Counted from the first letter of the stretch, positions 46,493 through 56,982 are shown. The stretch: DNA of 64,000 nucleotides from Coriobacteriaceae bacterium AM48-5 (GCA_027669525.1 JAQEDJ010000003.1:1-64000); one strand, 5' to 3'. The notes: generated by a model not told the origin, from the letters alone. Program-made: numbers and translations.

Positions 46493-49242
46493 CTATTTCG
46501 CGTCGGCCCAGGTTATGCCGGTGCTGGCTTCGGCGATCAACGGTACGCGGAGGTCTACTACGTGTTCCATGACGTCGCGGACCATGGCGGTGAGGCGCTC
46601 GACTTCATCGACTGGGCACTCAAAGTCCAGTTCGTCGTGTACCTGCAAGATCATGTGGGCGGCAAAACCCTCTTCTTCCAGGCGGCGGCTTACGCGGGCC
46701 ATGGCGATCTTGATGATGTCGGCGGCGGTGCCTGCATGGGGTGGTTCATGGCCGTGCGCTCACCAAAGCCACGGAGTTGCGGGTTTTTGGCCTTGAGCTC
46801 GGGAATGTGGCGTCTGCGGCCATACATGGTCTCGGCGTAGCCCGTCTGCTTGGCGCGCGCCACCACGTTGTCGAGGAACGTACGCACGCCCGGGTAGGCC
46901 TCGTAGTAGCGGTCGATCATGTCGCGCGCCTCGGCCATCGAGATATGCAGCGACTGCGACAGGCCGTAGGCCTGCTGGCCATACACGATGCCAAAGTTCA
47001 CGGCCTTGGCGCGACTGCGCAGGTCGGGCGTTACCTCGGACACCGGCACACCAAACACGCGCGCCGCCGTCTCGGCATGGAAGTCCTCGCCCTCGTTAAA
47101 GGCGCGCACCAAGTGCTCGTCACCCGAAAGATGTGCCAGCAGACGCAGCTCGATCTGCGAGTAGTCCACCGCCAAAAAGACGCTTCCCTCGCCTGCCGAA
47201 AACGCCGTCTTGACGGTACGCCCCAGCTCCGAGCGAGTCGGAATATTTTGCAGATTGGGGTCGCTCGAAGACAGACGCCCCGTCGCGGTGATGGTCTGGT
47301 TGTACGTGGTGTGCACACGGCCGTCACCACGGCGCAGCGGGCCCAGCGTGTCCAGATAGGTGGACTTGATCTTAGACTTCTCACGCCAGTCCAAGATCAG
47401 ACGCACGATTTCGTGGTCACGCGCAAGGTCGCTCAGCACCTTGGCGTTGGTCGAATAGTAGCCGCGCTTAGTCTTCTTGAGGCCCTTGGTCGGAAGCCCC
47501 ATAACGTCAAACAGCACGTGCGAGAGCTGCATGGGGCTACCGATGTTAAAGGTCTCGTCACCTGCCAGGTCGCGAATGCTGCGCTCGACCTCGGCAATCT
47601 GGGTAGCAAGTCCCTCGGACAGACTATGCAGACGGTCGGGGTCCACGAGCATGCCTGCGCGCTCCATCTTGGCAAGCACCGGCACGAGTGGCATCTCGAT
47701 CCCATCGAACACGTTGGCGGCGTTCTCGCGGGCCATGCGGTCGCGCAGTGGTGCGACCAGCGCCAACGTCAAGGCCACCGTGCGAGCGGCGGGCGCAGGA
47801 GCGTCCTCGCCGGCGCCCTCTGCACCGCGCGCCGCAGGCAGCGCCATCTGCAGATAGGTATCGGCCAGATACGCCTCGTCAAACTCGGAGCGGTCGGAAT
47901 CCAACAGGTAGGCCGCGACCACGGTGTCGAAGATGCGCGTGGAATCGACTGCCAGCGGATCCATGAGCTCGGGCTCGGAAGAATCGATGGGCGAAAGCTC
48001 ATGCAGCAGTGCTTTCATATCCGGGCACGCCACGCGGCCCCCCATAAACAGGCGAGCAAGCACACCGGCGATCACGCCGTGGGCGAAGTTGAAGCCATCG
48101 ACCACGGCAGGCGCACCACCGTCGCCCTCCTCAAGCGCAAGCAGCCCCTTGGACGTCGCCAGCCAAAGCGTGCGTGTCAGGCCAAAAAGCGCGCCCTCCT
48201 CCTTGTCATCGTCCACCACGGCGGCAATCCACTCGCCTGCCTCGATCGCGCGAGCGATCTCGGCGGCAGCGGCAGCAAGCGCCTCGGCATCGCCGGCGGC
48301 AGCGCGCATAACGGGGGGAATCTCAAACGTGCCGGCAGAGGCCGCAGCCCCACCCTCGCCACCGATCAGCGACAAGAAACGGTTCTGCATGGCCGTAATG
48401 CCGAGCGTGCCCAGCGCCGCGGACACTTCGTCGGCAGAAAACGCCGGGAAGGACGTTTCGTCAAAGTCGAGCTCGACGGGCGCATCGGTGCGAATGGTCG
48501 CAACCTTGCGGCTCAGCAGGGCATCGTCGATGTGCGCACGCAGGTTCTCGCCCATCTTGCCCTTGACTTCATCGGCATGCGCGATGACCTCGTCCAGGCT
48601 GCCGTACTGCGCAATGAGCGCGCTCGCCTTTTTGGGGCCGATGCCCGGTACGCCGGGAATGTTGTCCGACGTATCGCCCTTTAGGCCGTAAAAATCGGGC
48701 ACGAGCGCCGGCGTAATGCCGTGATACAGGTCATCCACGCTCTCGGGCGTCATAATCGCCACGTCGGACAGGCCCTTGCGGGTCGAGACCACGTTGACGT
48801 GCTCGGTCACGAGCTGATACATGTCGCGGTCGCCGGTCACCAGCAGCATATCGCAGCCGGCCTCCTCGCCCAGGCGTGCCATGGTGCCCAGGATATCGTC
48901 GCCTTCCCAGCCCTCGGACTGCAAAATCGGCACGTTGAGCGCGGCGAGCAGCTCCTTAATCATGGGGAACTGCGCGTGCAGGTCGGGGTCCATGGGCGGG
49001 CGCTGCGCCTTATACTGCGGCAGCATCTCCATGCGCACGCGCGGCTTGCCCTTATCAAACGCCACGACAACGCCGTCGGGGTTAAAGGCGTCAATCATCT
49101 TGAGAAACATGTTCAGAAAGCCAAAGATCGCGTTGGTGGGGCGACCGTCCGGCGCGTTCATGGTCGGCGGCACGGCGTGGAAGGCGCGGTGCATGAGCGA
49201 GTTGCCGTCGATAACGGCAAAGGTACGGCGTTTGTCAGACAT
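46493..49242 (-). CDS. polA: DNA polymerase I (one frame break near the C-terminus)
   Basis: Repair and Okazaki-fragment polymerase. The N-terminal 5' nuclease shows VIDGNSLMHRAFHAVPP, GDRDMYQLV and GDTSDNIPGVPGIGPKKASAL. A degenerate 3'-5' exonuclease-like middle follows, then the polymerase domain: DPNLQNIPTRSELGR, FLAVDYSQIELRLLAHLSGD (motif A), RSRAKAVNFGIVYGQQAYGL (motif B) and, after the break, LQVHDELDFE (motif C). One G is lost near 46743 (CAGGGCACC), so the last 85 residues fall in another frame. Repaired length is 916. The middle domain is Ala-rich and lacks clear DxE exonuclease residues, so proofreading is doubtful. Confidence 0.95.
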
Positions 49243-49408
49243 ATTGAATACCTCGCTTTGGACTGGGCACGATTTGCTCCCACCAGTTTACACGCTCCCC
49301 GCCTCGCGGCCACCGCACATCAAGCTCCCCCGCCACCGCGCGCCCGCGCGTGATACGATGGCTCACGGTACATCAACCAGCACGATCGATCCGAAAGGAG
49401 CCTGCGTC

Positions 49409-50804
49409 ATGGAGCGTCCCTGCGCATGGAAAAAGTACACGCCACAGCAGATCGAGGAACTCGAGGAGCTTTGCCGCGGCTATAAGCAGTTTTTGAGTGA
49501 AAACAAGACCGAGCGCCTGTGCGTCAAGACCGGTATCAAGATGGCCGAGGAGGCGGGCTACGTCAATCTGGAGACCGTGATCGCCGAGGGCCGCGCGCTC
49601 AAGGCCGGCGACAAGGCGTACGCCGCCAACCACGGCAAGGACCTCATGCTCGTCAACCTGGGCACCGCCCCGCTCGAGCAGGGCTTTAACATCCTGGCGC
49701 CACGTGGACTCGCCGCGCCTGGACCTTAAGCAGAACCCCGCCTTCGAGGCCGGCGACATGGCTTATCTCGACACGCACTACTATGGCGGCGTCAAGAGCT
49801 ACCACTGGGTCGCTTCCCCGCTCGCGCTCGTAGGCGTCATCTGCAAAAAGGACGGCACCACCGTCGACATCAACATCGGCGACAAGGCCGACGATCCGGT
49901 CTTTACCATCTCCGACCTGCTGATCCACCTCTCGAGCGAGCAGATGGCCAAGCCCGCCAAGGACGCCGTCGACGCCGAGATCCTCGACGTGATCGTGGGT
50001 GGCCGCCCCGTCAAGTTTGACGAGGACGACAAAGACGCTCCCAAGGAGCCCGTCAAGCAGATGTTCCTGGATATCCTCAAGGAGCAGTACGATGTCGAGG
50101 AGGAGGACTTCCTCTCTGCCGAGATCGAGGTCGTGCCCGCCGGCCCGGCCCGCGACATGGGCCTCGACCGCTCCATGATTCTGGGCTATGGCCACGACGA
50201 CCGCGTCTGCGCCTATCCGTCCATGCTCGCCCAGATCGACGTCGCCAACGTGGAGCGCACGAGCATCACACTCATCGTCGACAAGGAGGAGATCGGCTCC
50301 GTGGGTGCCACCGGCATGACGAGCCGCTTCTTCGAGAACACCGTCGCCGAGATCATGACGCTCGCCGGCGAGGATAGCTCGCTGGCCCTGCGCCGTGCAC
50401 TCGCCCGCAGCCGCATGCTTTCCTCCGACGTGTCAGCCGGCTTCGACCCGGGCTATGCCGGCAAGTTCGAGACCAAGAACGCGGCCTTTATGGGTCGCGG
50501 CCTGTGCTTTAACAAGTACACGGGCAGCCGCGGCAAGGGCGGCTCCAACGACGCCGACGCCGAGTATGTGGCCCTCATCCGCGACATCATGGACGAGGCG
50601 GGCGTGGACTTCCAGACCTGCGAGCTCGGTCGCGTCAACGCGGGCGGCGGCGGCACCATCGCCTACATCATGGCCAAGTACGGCATGAACGTCATCGACT
50701 CCGGCGTTGCCGTCCTGTCCATGCACGCCCTGTGGGAGGTCGCCAACAAGGCCGATATCTACGAGGCCTACCGCGGCTACAAGGCCTTCATCGAGCGAGC
50801 CTAA
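49409..50804 (+). CDS. M18 family aminopeptidase (two bases lost)
   Basis: A cytosolic zinc aminopeptidase removing acidic N-terminal residues. Metal-ligand motifs are visible: GAHVDSPRLDLK after repair, KEEIGSVGATGM, and SMHALWEVANK near the C-terminus with NAGGGGTIA. ATG 49409 follows CGAAAGGAG. Near 49696-49702 two bases are lost (GGGCGCCCAC read as GGCGCCAC), so callers may split it into an N-terminal fragment and a piece starting at 49704. Repaired length 465 is normal for M18. Confidence 0.9.
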
Positions 50805-50817
50805 CCAACCCTTCATC

Positions 50818-50884
50818 AGTTGCGGTGAAATACGGACTAGACTGGCCCATAAACGGCCAAAACATACCGTATTCCACCGCAACT
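50818..50884. repeat. Inverted repeat with AGTTGCGGTGAAATACGG arms
   Basis: 18-bp arms (50818-50835 and 50867-50884) with one mismatch. The outer AGTTGCGGTGAAATA is shared with the palindrome at 30023-30094. It lies between two genes on the same strand, so a pure terminator role is not obvious. Confidence 0.8.
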
Positions 50885-50907
50885 TCCTTTTTGGCAGAGG
50901 AGAGTCC

Positions 50908-51716
50908 ATGCTGCAGGTCATCATTTCGCCAGCCAAGCAGATGCGCGCGGCCCAAGATGCTTTTGAAGTCCTGGGCATTCCACCCTTTGCGCGCGAGACG
51001 GCTCGCCTCCACCGTGCACTGCTAGATATCGAGCGGAATGAAGGCAGCGGCGGCCTGCAGGCGCTGTGGAACGTGAGCGACAAACTGCTGGGGCCTTGCC
51101 TCAACACCCTGCATGAGTTCGAGCTCATCCTGAATAACGGCGATCTCGACAATCCCGCACTCGCCCGCCACCTCTCCCCTGCCGTCATGTCCTATCACGG
51201 CATTCAATACCAGAGCATGCGCCCGAGGTCATGGATGCCGCACAGCTCGCATGGCTGCAAGACCATCTGTGGATCCTCTCGGGCCTTTACGGATGCGCAC
51301 GCCCCTTTCATGCCGTTGAACCGTATCGACTGGAAATGGGCGCGAAGCTCGCCGTCGACGATGCCCGAGACCTCTACGCGTTTTGGAGCGACAAGCTCGC
51401 GCGGGCTATCGCCCCGGCAGGCTCAAACACCACGATCGTCAACCTCGCCAGCGTAGAGTATGCCAAAGCCGTTCTGCCCCACCTCGCGGGCGACGCCACG
51501 GTCGTCACATGCCTCTTTGGCGAAGGCATCCGCAATGGCAAGCCCATCCAACGGTCGACCGCCAGCAAAAAGGCACGCGGCTCCATGGTGCGGTGGATGG
51601 CAGAAAACAGGCTCGAGGATGTAAGCGGGCTCACCGCGTTCGACGTTGGTTATCGTCACTTTCCCGAGTTTTCAAATAAAAACACTTTGGTCTTCCTGAA
51701 CGAACAGGCCTTGTAG
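50908..51716 (+). CDS. yaaA: YaaA family peroxide-stress protein (UPF0246)
   Basis: YaaA lowers free iron and protects DNA during peroxide stress in E. coli. Family landmarks are MLQVIISPAKQM at the N-terminus, LARHLSPAVMSYHGIQYQSM, LSGLYGCARPFHAVEPYRLEMG and NLASVEYAKAVLP with FGEGIRNGKPIQRSTASKKARG. AGAGGAGAG precedes ATG 50908. A G is lost near 51220 (ATGGCGCCC), giving 269 residues after repair. It is followed by a convergent membrane-protein gene. Confidence 0.9.
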
Positions 51717-51756
51717 GACCACCGCTACTTTTGAATGTGCCGCCTAAGCACGGCGC

Positions 51757-52272
51757 CTATTCCGCCAAGCCGTCGGCTTTGGCAATTTCATTTGTCGAGC
51801 CGTCCTGATAGGTAATCTTGACATGTTCTACCTCGGACACCTTGACGCCCGACGGGGGCGCCAGACGCCATTCCGTCAGCGCAATGTCCATGGTCGTGGG
51901 AACGTCCCCCTGATCTTTGAGCTCGACCGACAGCGTCTTAAGCGACGCATCGAAGGTCACGCGCTCGATCTCTTCACCAGGAATGGATCCACCACTCAGC
52001 TGCAATTGCACAAACTCGTCGCGCGGATACCAATAGTCGCCCGGCGCGGCCACCGTGTTGCCGCCAGAGACCTTCATCGTCATGATCGGCAGGGCATCGT
52101 CGGCCTCAAACTCCCAGGCAGCGCCACCGCGACCGCCAAACGCCCAAATACAAAAGGCAATCACCAGCACGGCAAGCACCGCAAAGCCAATCGCGACCAA
52201 CCCATGGTGCGCACGGCCCTCCTCGGCCGATATGTCCCATTGTGTCTCTCGATATAGATGCTTGTCTTCCAT
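51757..52272 (-). CDS. Hypothetical single-pass membrane protein
   Basis: 171 residues: about 25 polar N-terminal residues, one membrane helix (LVAIGFAVLAVLVIAFCIWAF) and an extracytoplasmic domain of about 120 residues with a beta-rich composition (MTMKVSGGNTVAAPGDYWYPRDEF, VTFDASLKTLSVELKDQG). GGGGAGG lies five bases before ATG 52272. I do not recognise the family. The frame stays open further upstream only because it mirrors thiC. It diverges from the TPP riboswitch-thiC unit. Confidence 0.75.
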   Translation of the reverse strand: MEDKHLYRETQWDISAEEGRAHHGLVAIGFAVLAVLVIAFCIWAFGGRGGAAWEFEADDALPIMTMKVSGGNTVAAPGDYWYPRDEFVQLQLSGGSIPGEEIERVTFDASLKTLSVELKDQGDVPTTMDIALTEWRLAPPSGVKVSEVEHVKITYQDGSTNEIAKADGLAE

Positions 52273-52322
52273 GTACGCCTCCCCACAGGCACGCTCGTTA
52301 GGCCAATCGTACCCATTCGAGC

Positions 52323-52328
52323 TATACT
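52323..52328 (+). promoter_or_regulatory. Candidate -10 box of thiC
   Basis: TATACT lies about 20 bp upstream of the TPP riboswitch. No clear -35 match is seen. Confidence 0.4.
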
Positions 52329-52342
52329 TGAGCCCATTACAT

Positions 52343-52434
52343 AAACGGGGAGCTTGCAGGACAAGACGGCAGGCTGAGATTGGGCGCGCCCGCCCTGACC
52401 CGCAAACCTGATATGGGTAATGCCAACGAAGGGA
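52343..52434 (+). promoter_or_regulatory. TPP (THI element) riboswitch
   Basis: The conserved core is present: ACGGGGAGC, GGCTGAGAT, CCCTGACCC, AACCTGATATGGGTAATGCC and AACGAAGGGA. The last block also provides the thiC ribosome site, so thiamine pyrophosphate binding could mask translation initiation directly. Confidence 0.95.
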
Positions 52435-52443
52435 GCCGTGCCA

Positions 52444-53778
52444 ATGAGCACACAGACCGAGCCCAAGCTCGTCACGCAAATCGACTTCGCCCGTGCCGGG
52501 CAGATCACGCCGCAGATGAAGGAAGTCGCCGAGCGCGAGCATCGCGACCCCGAGTACATCCGCGAGCGCGTGGCCGACGGCCGCATCGCCATTCCCGCCA
52601 ATATTGTGCACATCAAAAAGGGCATGCGCGCCTTTGGCGTCGGTGAAGGGCTGTCCACCAAGGTCAACGTGAACTTGGGCATCTCGGGCGACAAGGCCGA
52701 TGCCGCCGAGGAATGGAAGAAGGTCAAGATCGCCGAGGACTTTGGCGCCGACGCCATCATGGACCTCTCCAACTCGGGCAAGACGCGCCAGTTCCGCCAG
52801 CAGCTCATCGACGAGACGCCGCTCATGGTGGGCACGGTGCCGATGTACGACGCCATCGGCTACATGGAAAAGCCGCTGGTCAAGCTCACCAAGGACGACC
52901 TGCTCGAGGTCGTGCGCGCACACGCCGAGGACGGCGTGGACTTTATGACCATCCACTGCGGCATCAACAAGTCGGTCATCAAGACCTTTAAGGAGACTGG
53001 CCGCCTCATGAACATCGTCAGCCGCGGCGGCTCGCTGCTGTTTGGTTGGATGGAGGTCACCGGTAACGAGAACCCCTTCTACGAGTTCTACGACGAGGTG
53101 CTCGAGATCTGCCACGAGTACGACGTAACGATCTCGCTCGGCGACTCCTGCCGCCCGGGCTGCCTCTACGACTCCAACGACGCAACCGAGACCGCCGAGA
53201 TGATCGAGCTGGGCAAGCTGTGCAAGCGCGCCTGGGCCGCCGGTGTCCAGGTCATGGTCGAGGGCCCGGGTCACATGGCGCTCGACGAGATCGCCGCCAA
53301 TATGAAACTGCAGAAGCGCCTGTGCCACAACGCCCCGTTCTATGTGCTGGGGCCGCTGGTGACCGATATCGGCGTGGGCTACGACCACATCACCGCCGCG
53401 ATCGGCGGCGCCATCTCCGCCAGCTCCGGCGCCGACTTTCTGTGCTACGTGACACCGGCCGAGCACCTATGCCTGCCTAACGCCCAAGATGTGCTCGACG
53501 GCCTCATGGCCACCAAGATCGCCGCACACGCCGCTGACATCGCCAAGAAGGTGCCCCACGCCCGCGACATGGACGACAAGATGGGTCAGGCACGCCGCAA
53601 GCTCGACTGGGACGCCATGTGGAAGTGCGCGCTCGACCCGGTTACCGGCAAGAAACGCTACGAAGAATCCCCCGCCGCCACCGAGGGCACCTGCACCATG
53701 TGCGGCAAGATGTGCGCCGTCCGCACCGTTAACAAGGTGTTCGAAGGCACGACGATCGACCTCGGCATGGAGGACTAA
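52444..53778 (+). CDS. thiC: Phosphomethylpyrimidine synthase ThiC
   Basis: A radical SAM enzyme that turns aminoimidazole ribotide into the thiamine pyrimidine HMP-P. It has NLGISGDKADAAEEW, DLSNSGKTRQFRQ, GVDFMTIHCGINKSV, SRGGSLLFGWMEVTG, LGDSCRPGCLYDS and VEGPGHMALDEIAANM, and the C-terminal cluster motif CTMCGKMC in the short clostridial-type spacing. Length is 444 residues; long forms have an N-terminal extension that this lacks. Start ATG 52444 follows AAGGGAG. Unbroken. Controlled by the TPP riboswitch; thiD follows on the same strand after a terminator. Confidence 0.96.
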   Translation: MSTQTEPKLVTQIDFARAGQITPQMKEVAEREHRDPEYIRERVADGRIAIPANIVHIKKGMRAFGVGEGLSTKVNVNLGISGDKADAAEEWKKVKIAEDFGADAIMDLSNSGKTRQFRQQLIDETPLMVGTVPMYDAIGYMEKPLVKLTKDDLLEVVRAHAEDGVDFMTIHCGINKSVIKTFKETGRLMNIVSRGGSLLFGWMEVTGNENPFYEFYDEVLEICHEYDVTISLGDSCRPGCLYDSNDATETAEMIELGKLCKRAWAAGVQVMVEGPGHMALDEIAANMKLQKRLCHNAPFYVLGPLVTDIGVGYDHITAAIGGAISASSGADFLCYVTPAEHLCLPNAQDVLDGLMATKIAAHAADIAKKVPHARDMDDKMGQARRKLDWDAMWKCALDPVTGKKRYEESPAATEGTCTMCGKMCAVRTVNKVFEGTTIDLGMED

Positions 53779-53869
53779 CTCGTCACCGGAGCCACAATCG
53801 GTAACATGGTGTTCGTCAATTGTTGACGTGTGAACATTTGCTTACATTTGCGTAAAGATTGCATCGCCC

Positions 53870-53899
53870 GCCCGGGTTCGACATAGAGTCGGCCCGGGC
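53870..53899 (+). terminator. Terminator hairpin between thiC and thiD
   Basis: GCCCGGG (53870-53876) pairs with CCCGGGC (53893-53899), with inner pairs around CGAC/GTCG, followed by ATCTTT. A TATAAT box at 53905-53910 just after it is a likely -10 for thiD. Confidence 0.75.
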
Positions 53900-53956
53900 A
53901 TCTTTATAATGCTGGCTTAAAGACCCATTTGATTCCGACCGAACAAGGGAGCAAAC

Positions 53957-54787
53957 ATGGATCGCAGTAAGGTACCTGCCGTCCTGTCCATCGCAGGATC
54001 CGATTCCAGCGGTGGCGCCGGCATTCAGGCCGACATCAAGACCGTCACGGCGCACCGCCTGTATGCCGAGACGGCCATCACCGCCATCACCGCACAAAAC
54101 ACGCTCGGTGTCACCGCCGTGCAGAATATCTCCCCTGATATCGTCGCTGCGCAGATCGACGCCGTATTTGACGATATCCGCCCCAGCGCCGTCAAGATCA
54201 GCATGGTTTCCTCTGCCGAGATTATCGAGGTTATCGCCGACCGCCTGAGCGCCTGGAACGCGACAAACGTGGTCGTCGACCCCGTCATGGTAGCCACCTC
54301 GGGCGCACGGCTGATTGCCGAAGATGCCGCCGAGGCGCTCACCCGCCGCCTGTTCCCACTAGCAACCGTCATCACGCCCAATATTCCCGAGGCCATGGCC
54401 CTGCTTGACTACGAGGTCGACTCCGAGCGCACACAGCAAAATGCTGCCATGCTCCTCACCCGCCGCTTTGGTTGCGCATCCCTCGTTAAGGGTGGGCATC
54501 TTGTCAACGAGGCCAACGATGTATTGGCCGAACCCGCGCCACTCGATGACGAGGGCAACCATATGGGCGATCCGCTCACCACGTGGTTCCGCCACAAGCG
54601 CATCGAGACCGACAACACGCACGGCACCGGCTGCACGCTCTCGTCCGCCATCGCCTGCGCGCTGGCCCAGGGCATGGATCTTGCCGACGCCGTCAACGCC
54701 GGCAAGGCCTACCTAACCGGCGCTCTCGCCGCCGGCTTTGACATGGGCAAAGGCTCCGGCCCCGTCAACCACATGTGGCAGTATTAA
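53957..54787 (+). CDS. thiD: Hydroxymethylpyrimidine/phosphomethylpyrimidine kinase ThiD
   Basis: Phosphorylates HMP and HMP-P for thiamine synthesis. Visible: VLSIAGSDSSGGAGIQADIKT at the N-terminus, TAITAQNTLGV, VVDPVMVATSGARL, TPNIPEAMALL and TDNTHGTGCTLSSAIACALAQG near the C-terminus, all typical of ThiD. Length 276 is normal. AAGGGAG precedes ATG 53957. Unbroken. It has its own promoter and no riboswitch of its own that I can see. Confidence 0.94.
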   Translation: MDRSKVPAVLSIAGSDSSGGAGIQADIKTVTAHRLYAETAITAITAQNTLGVTAVQNISPDIVAAQIDAVFDDIRPSAVKISMVSSAEIIEVIADRLSAWNATNVVVDPVMVATSGARLIAEDAAEALTRRLFPLATVITPNIPEAMALLDYEVDSERTQQNAAMLLTRRFGCASLVKGGHLVNEANDVLAEPAPLDDEGNHMGDPLTTWFRHKRIETDNTHGTGCTLSSAIACALAQGMDLADAVNAGKAYLTGALAAGFDMGKGSGPVNHMWQY

Positions 54788-54848
54788 GATTCGCAGCCCA
54801 AAACCACCGCAAAGGGGACAGGCACCTTTGCGGTGGCTCCCACAAACA

Positions 54849-55064
54849 TCTCGATCTGTAACAGTTAGAGCCCATTTTTCAGCCCACCTGTTATAGATCG
54901 AGACATTCAAATTCCACCGAGAAGATAGTCTTGATCTGTAACAGTAACTCGGCTAAATCGACCCTAGATGTTACAGATCGAGACAAACGACCGATATCGA
55001 CCTTAATAATCTCAATCTGTAACATCTAGCCCGTTTTCGGCCTTACAGCTGTTACAGATCAAGA
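54849..55064. repeat. Array of three GATCTGTAACA hairpins
   Basis: Three successive inverted repeats use the same arm, T(C/T)T(C/T)(G/A)ATCTGTAACA(G): 54849-54864 with 54888-54903, 54929-54944 with 54969-54983, and 55010-55024 with 55049-55064. Loops are 23-25 nt and differ in sequence. Spacers between hairpins are 25-26 nt. The array is flanked by CACCGCAAAGG (from 54805) and CCTTTGCGGTGG (to 55107). It lies between thiD and the convergent SGNH hydrolase gene. No open frame of interest was seen. Confidence 0.85.
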
Positions 55065-55119
55065 CAAATCAACGAAACAAGCCACCACAAGGGTACCTTT
55101 GCGGTGGCTTGGGGCCGTG

Positions 55120-55779
55120 CTACTCACCGAGCATCTCTTGGAGCTTGGCTGCCACGGCATGTCCCAAGCTCTCGTGGCTTTCGGGCATCATATGCAGATA
55201 GTCGATATCGCCCGGCTCGGCAAAGTCGGCGGCATTCAAAAAGCCGCAGCCAAACTGCTCAGCCACATGCGCGTAGTATTCAGCAAAATGCTCCGAGGCC
55301 TCGACGGAACGCTCGTCAAAATCGGTCATATATACGTCGGCGATCTGCGGTTTGATCTTGATGGGAGCCATCAGCAGAATGCGCGGACAAGGCGCAGCGT
55401 CGGTCCACGGAAACGCGCGGACGGCGCGAATCAGCGCCATGGCGCCACGGGCAATATCGGAAGCCGTCACGTTAAAGACCGTCTTACAGTCGTTGGTGCC
55501 CAGCATGATCACAATGGCGTCCAGCGGCTTATGGGCCTCGAGCAGCATCGGAAGCGCGCGAATGCCGTTGAGGTTAGTGTCCAGGTGGCACATATCGTCG
55601 CGCACCGTCGTGCGGCCGTTGAGCCCCTCCTCAATCACATGCCAGCCCTCGCCCAGGTCACGCTGCGCCACGCCGCACCAGCGCACATCCTGCGCATAGC
55701 GCACCGCGGTGCCATCGCGCATACCAGCCGGATCGTAACCATAGGTGTTGCTGTCGCCAAAGCATAGAACGTTTTTCAT
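55120..55779 (-). CDS. SGNH/GDSL hydrolase
   Basis: An esterase-type enzyme of 219 residues. Block I is VLCFGDSNTYGYDPAG (the catalytic Ser in GDSN), block III has MLGTNDCKTVFN (the oxyanion Asn), and block V is YLHMMPESHESLGHAVA, where the DxxH-like His lies. No signal peptide, so it acts in the cytoplasm. GGGGAG precedes ATG 55779 at six bases. Unbroken. Its substrate may be acetylated sugars or lipids, which cannot be told from sequence. Confidence 0.88.
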   Translation of the reverse strand: MKNVLCFGDSNTYGYDPAGMRDGTAVRYAQDVRWCGVAQRDLGEGWHVIEEGLNGRTTVRDDMCHLDTNLNGIRALPMLLEAHKPLDAIVIMLGTNDCKTVFNVTASDIARGAMALIRAVRAFPWTDAAPCPRILLMAPIKIKPQIADVYMTDFDERSVEASEHFAEYYAHVAEQFGCGFLNAADFAEPGDIDYLHMMPESHESLGHAVAAKLQEMLGE

Positions 55780-55800
55780 CGTAAGCTCCCCACTCAATAA

Positions 55801-55829
55801 AAAGCCGACGGGAACAGCCCCCGTCGGCT
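55801..55829 (-). terminator. Terminator of the PARG-like gene
   Basis: GCCGACGGG and CCCGTCGGC form a stem; on the minus strand TTTTTA follows. Confidence 0.85.
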
Positions 55830-55854
55830 CGGCATGTCGCATCACGCGCACCGA

Positions 55855-56982
55855 TTACAGGTACTTGCGCCAATCGTCCTCGTCCTCATCGTCCTCGGCA
55901 GCGGCCTGACCTGCTCGGCGGCACGGGCGGCCGCAGCGCGGGCGGCAACCTGGGCATAGGACTCCTCGTTGCGCTCGGGGAAGCTTGCCAACACATGCTC
56001 GAACTTGGCGAAGTCCTCATCCCAGCGCGTAGAGGGCACAGCAAAGAAGACCTGCTTGACCTTGAAGTCGCCCGATGCGAGCTCCTTGCGGAAAATCTCG
56101 GCCACGGCCTCGGCATCAAAACCGTTGTTGTCGCAGCCCCAAGCGCCCAGTACGAGCTTCTCGCGATCCAGCTCGTCGCAGATGGCGAGCACAAAGCGGA
56201 TACGGTCGCGCAGCGCGTCCAGCAGCGCATCGTCGCTCACGCGGTACTCCTGGCGTGCGCGCTTGGCATTGGGCGCGGCGGCCACGATCACATCGGCGTA
56301 TGCATGCACGTGGTTGCGGTCAAAACGCACCGCAGGCACTACCAGCGCACGGTTGCGGTAGAGCTCGCAGTTGATATTGCGGCGACGGTTCTCGCCATAC
56401 CACTTGCGCTGCTTGTCGAGCACGTTGTACAGATACGAATCGGCGCAGAGCGTAGCCTCCTGGCCAGATAGCCCTGGATGTAGCCGCCACCCGGTTGGTG
56501 AACGAGGCAAAGGCGAGCACTGCCATGTCGCAGAACTGCGCATAGCCACGGCCGTTGTCCAGAATGGCCTGCGTGGCGGAGGCATCAAGCACGGTGACCT
56601 CGGGCAGGGTCGGAGCGGGCTCCTCGGCAGGCGCGGACTCGGTCTCTGCGGGTTCCTCGGCAGGCGCAGACTCGTCCGTGACCTCGGTCTCGACGGACGC
56701 AACCTCAGCGGCCTCGACCTCGGCGGACTCAGACTCCTCGGCAACCGGCTCCTCGGCAACCGCAGCCGCTTGGGCCTTGGCCTTCATCGCCGCGACAAAG
56801 CCGGCAGGCATACCGTCAAACTCGCGAACACCGGCAAGCGAACGCTCGATATCCTTGGCGCACGCTTCGGACACAGTTGCCACGTGACGCTCGGCGGCCT
56901 TGGCACGGGCCTCGCGCTTGGGATTGGACTGACCCGCTCGGTTGGACCTGCGGTTACGGTTCCTGTTGTCGACGTCTGCCAT
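55855..56982 (-). CDS. TIGR02452/DUF2263 family protein (microbial PARG-like) with Glu/Ala-rich N-terminal region
   Basis: The C-terminal 250 residues carry the microbial poly(ADP-ribose) glycohydrolase pattern: [35 protein letters not shown] (quoted here in two parts: [10 protein letters not shown] and [10 protein letters not shown]), then VIVAAAPNAKR and LGAWGCDNNGFDAEAVAEIF. These proteins bind or remove ADP-ribose. The first 150 residues are unusual: a basic start (NRNRNRRSNRAG) and a low-complexity run of Glu, Ala, Pro and Val. Start ATG 56982 follows AAAGGTG. Three bases are lost (near 56488, 56463 and 55906), all CCC or CC contexts; repaired length 376. Confidence 0.83.

Noticed and set aside
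46741..48684. 647-codon plus-strand frame
   Set aside because: Antisense shadow of polA; composition is not protein-like.
51757..53466. Long minus-strand frame of 569 codons
   Set aside because: Its upper two thirds mirror thiC. Only the last 171 codons, after a good ribosome site at 52272, form a plausible protein.
54849..55064. CRISPR array
   Set aside because: The repeats are inverted pairs rather than direct repeats, and no cas genes are nearby.
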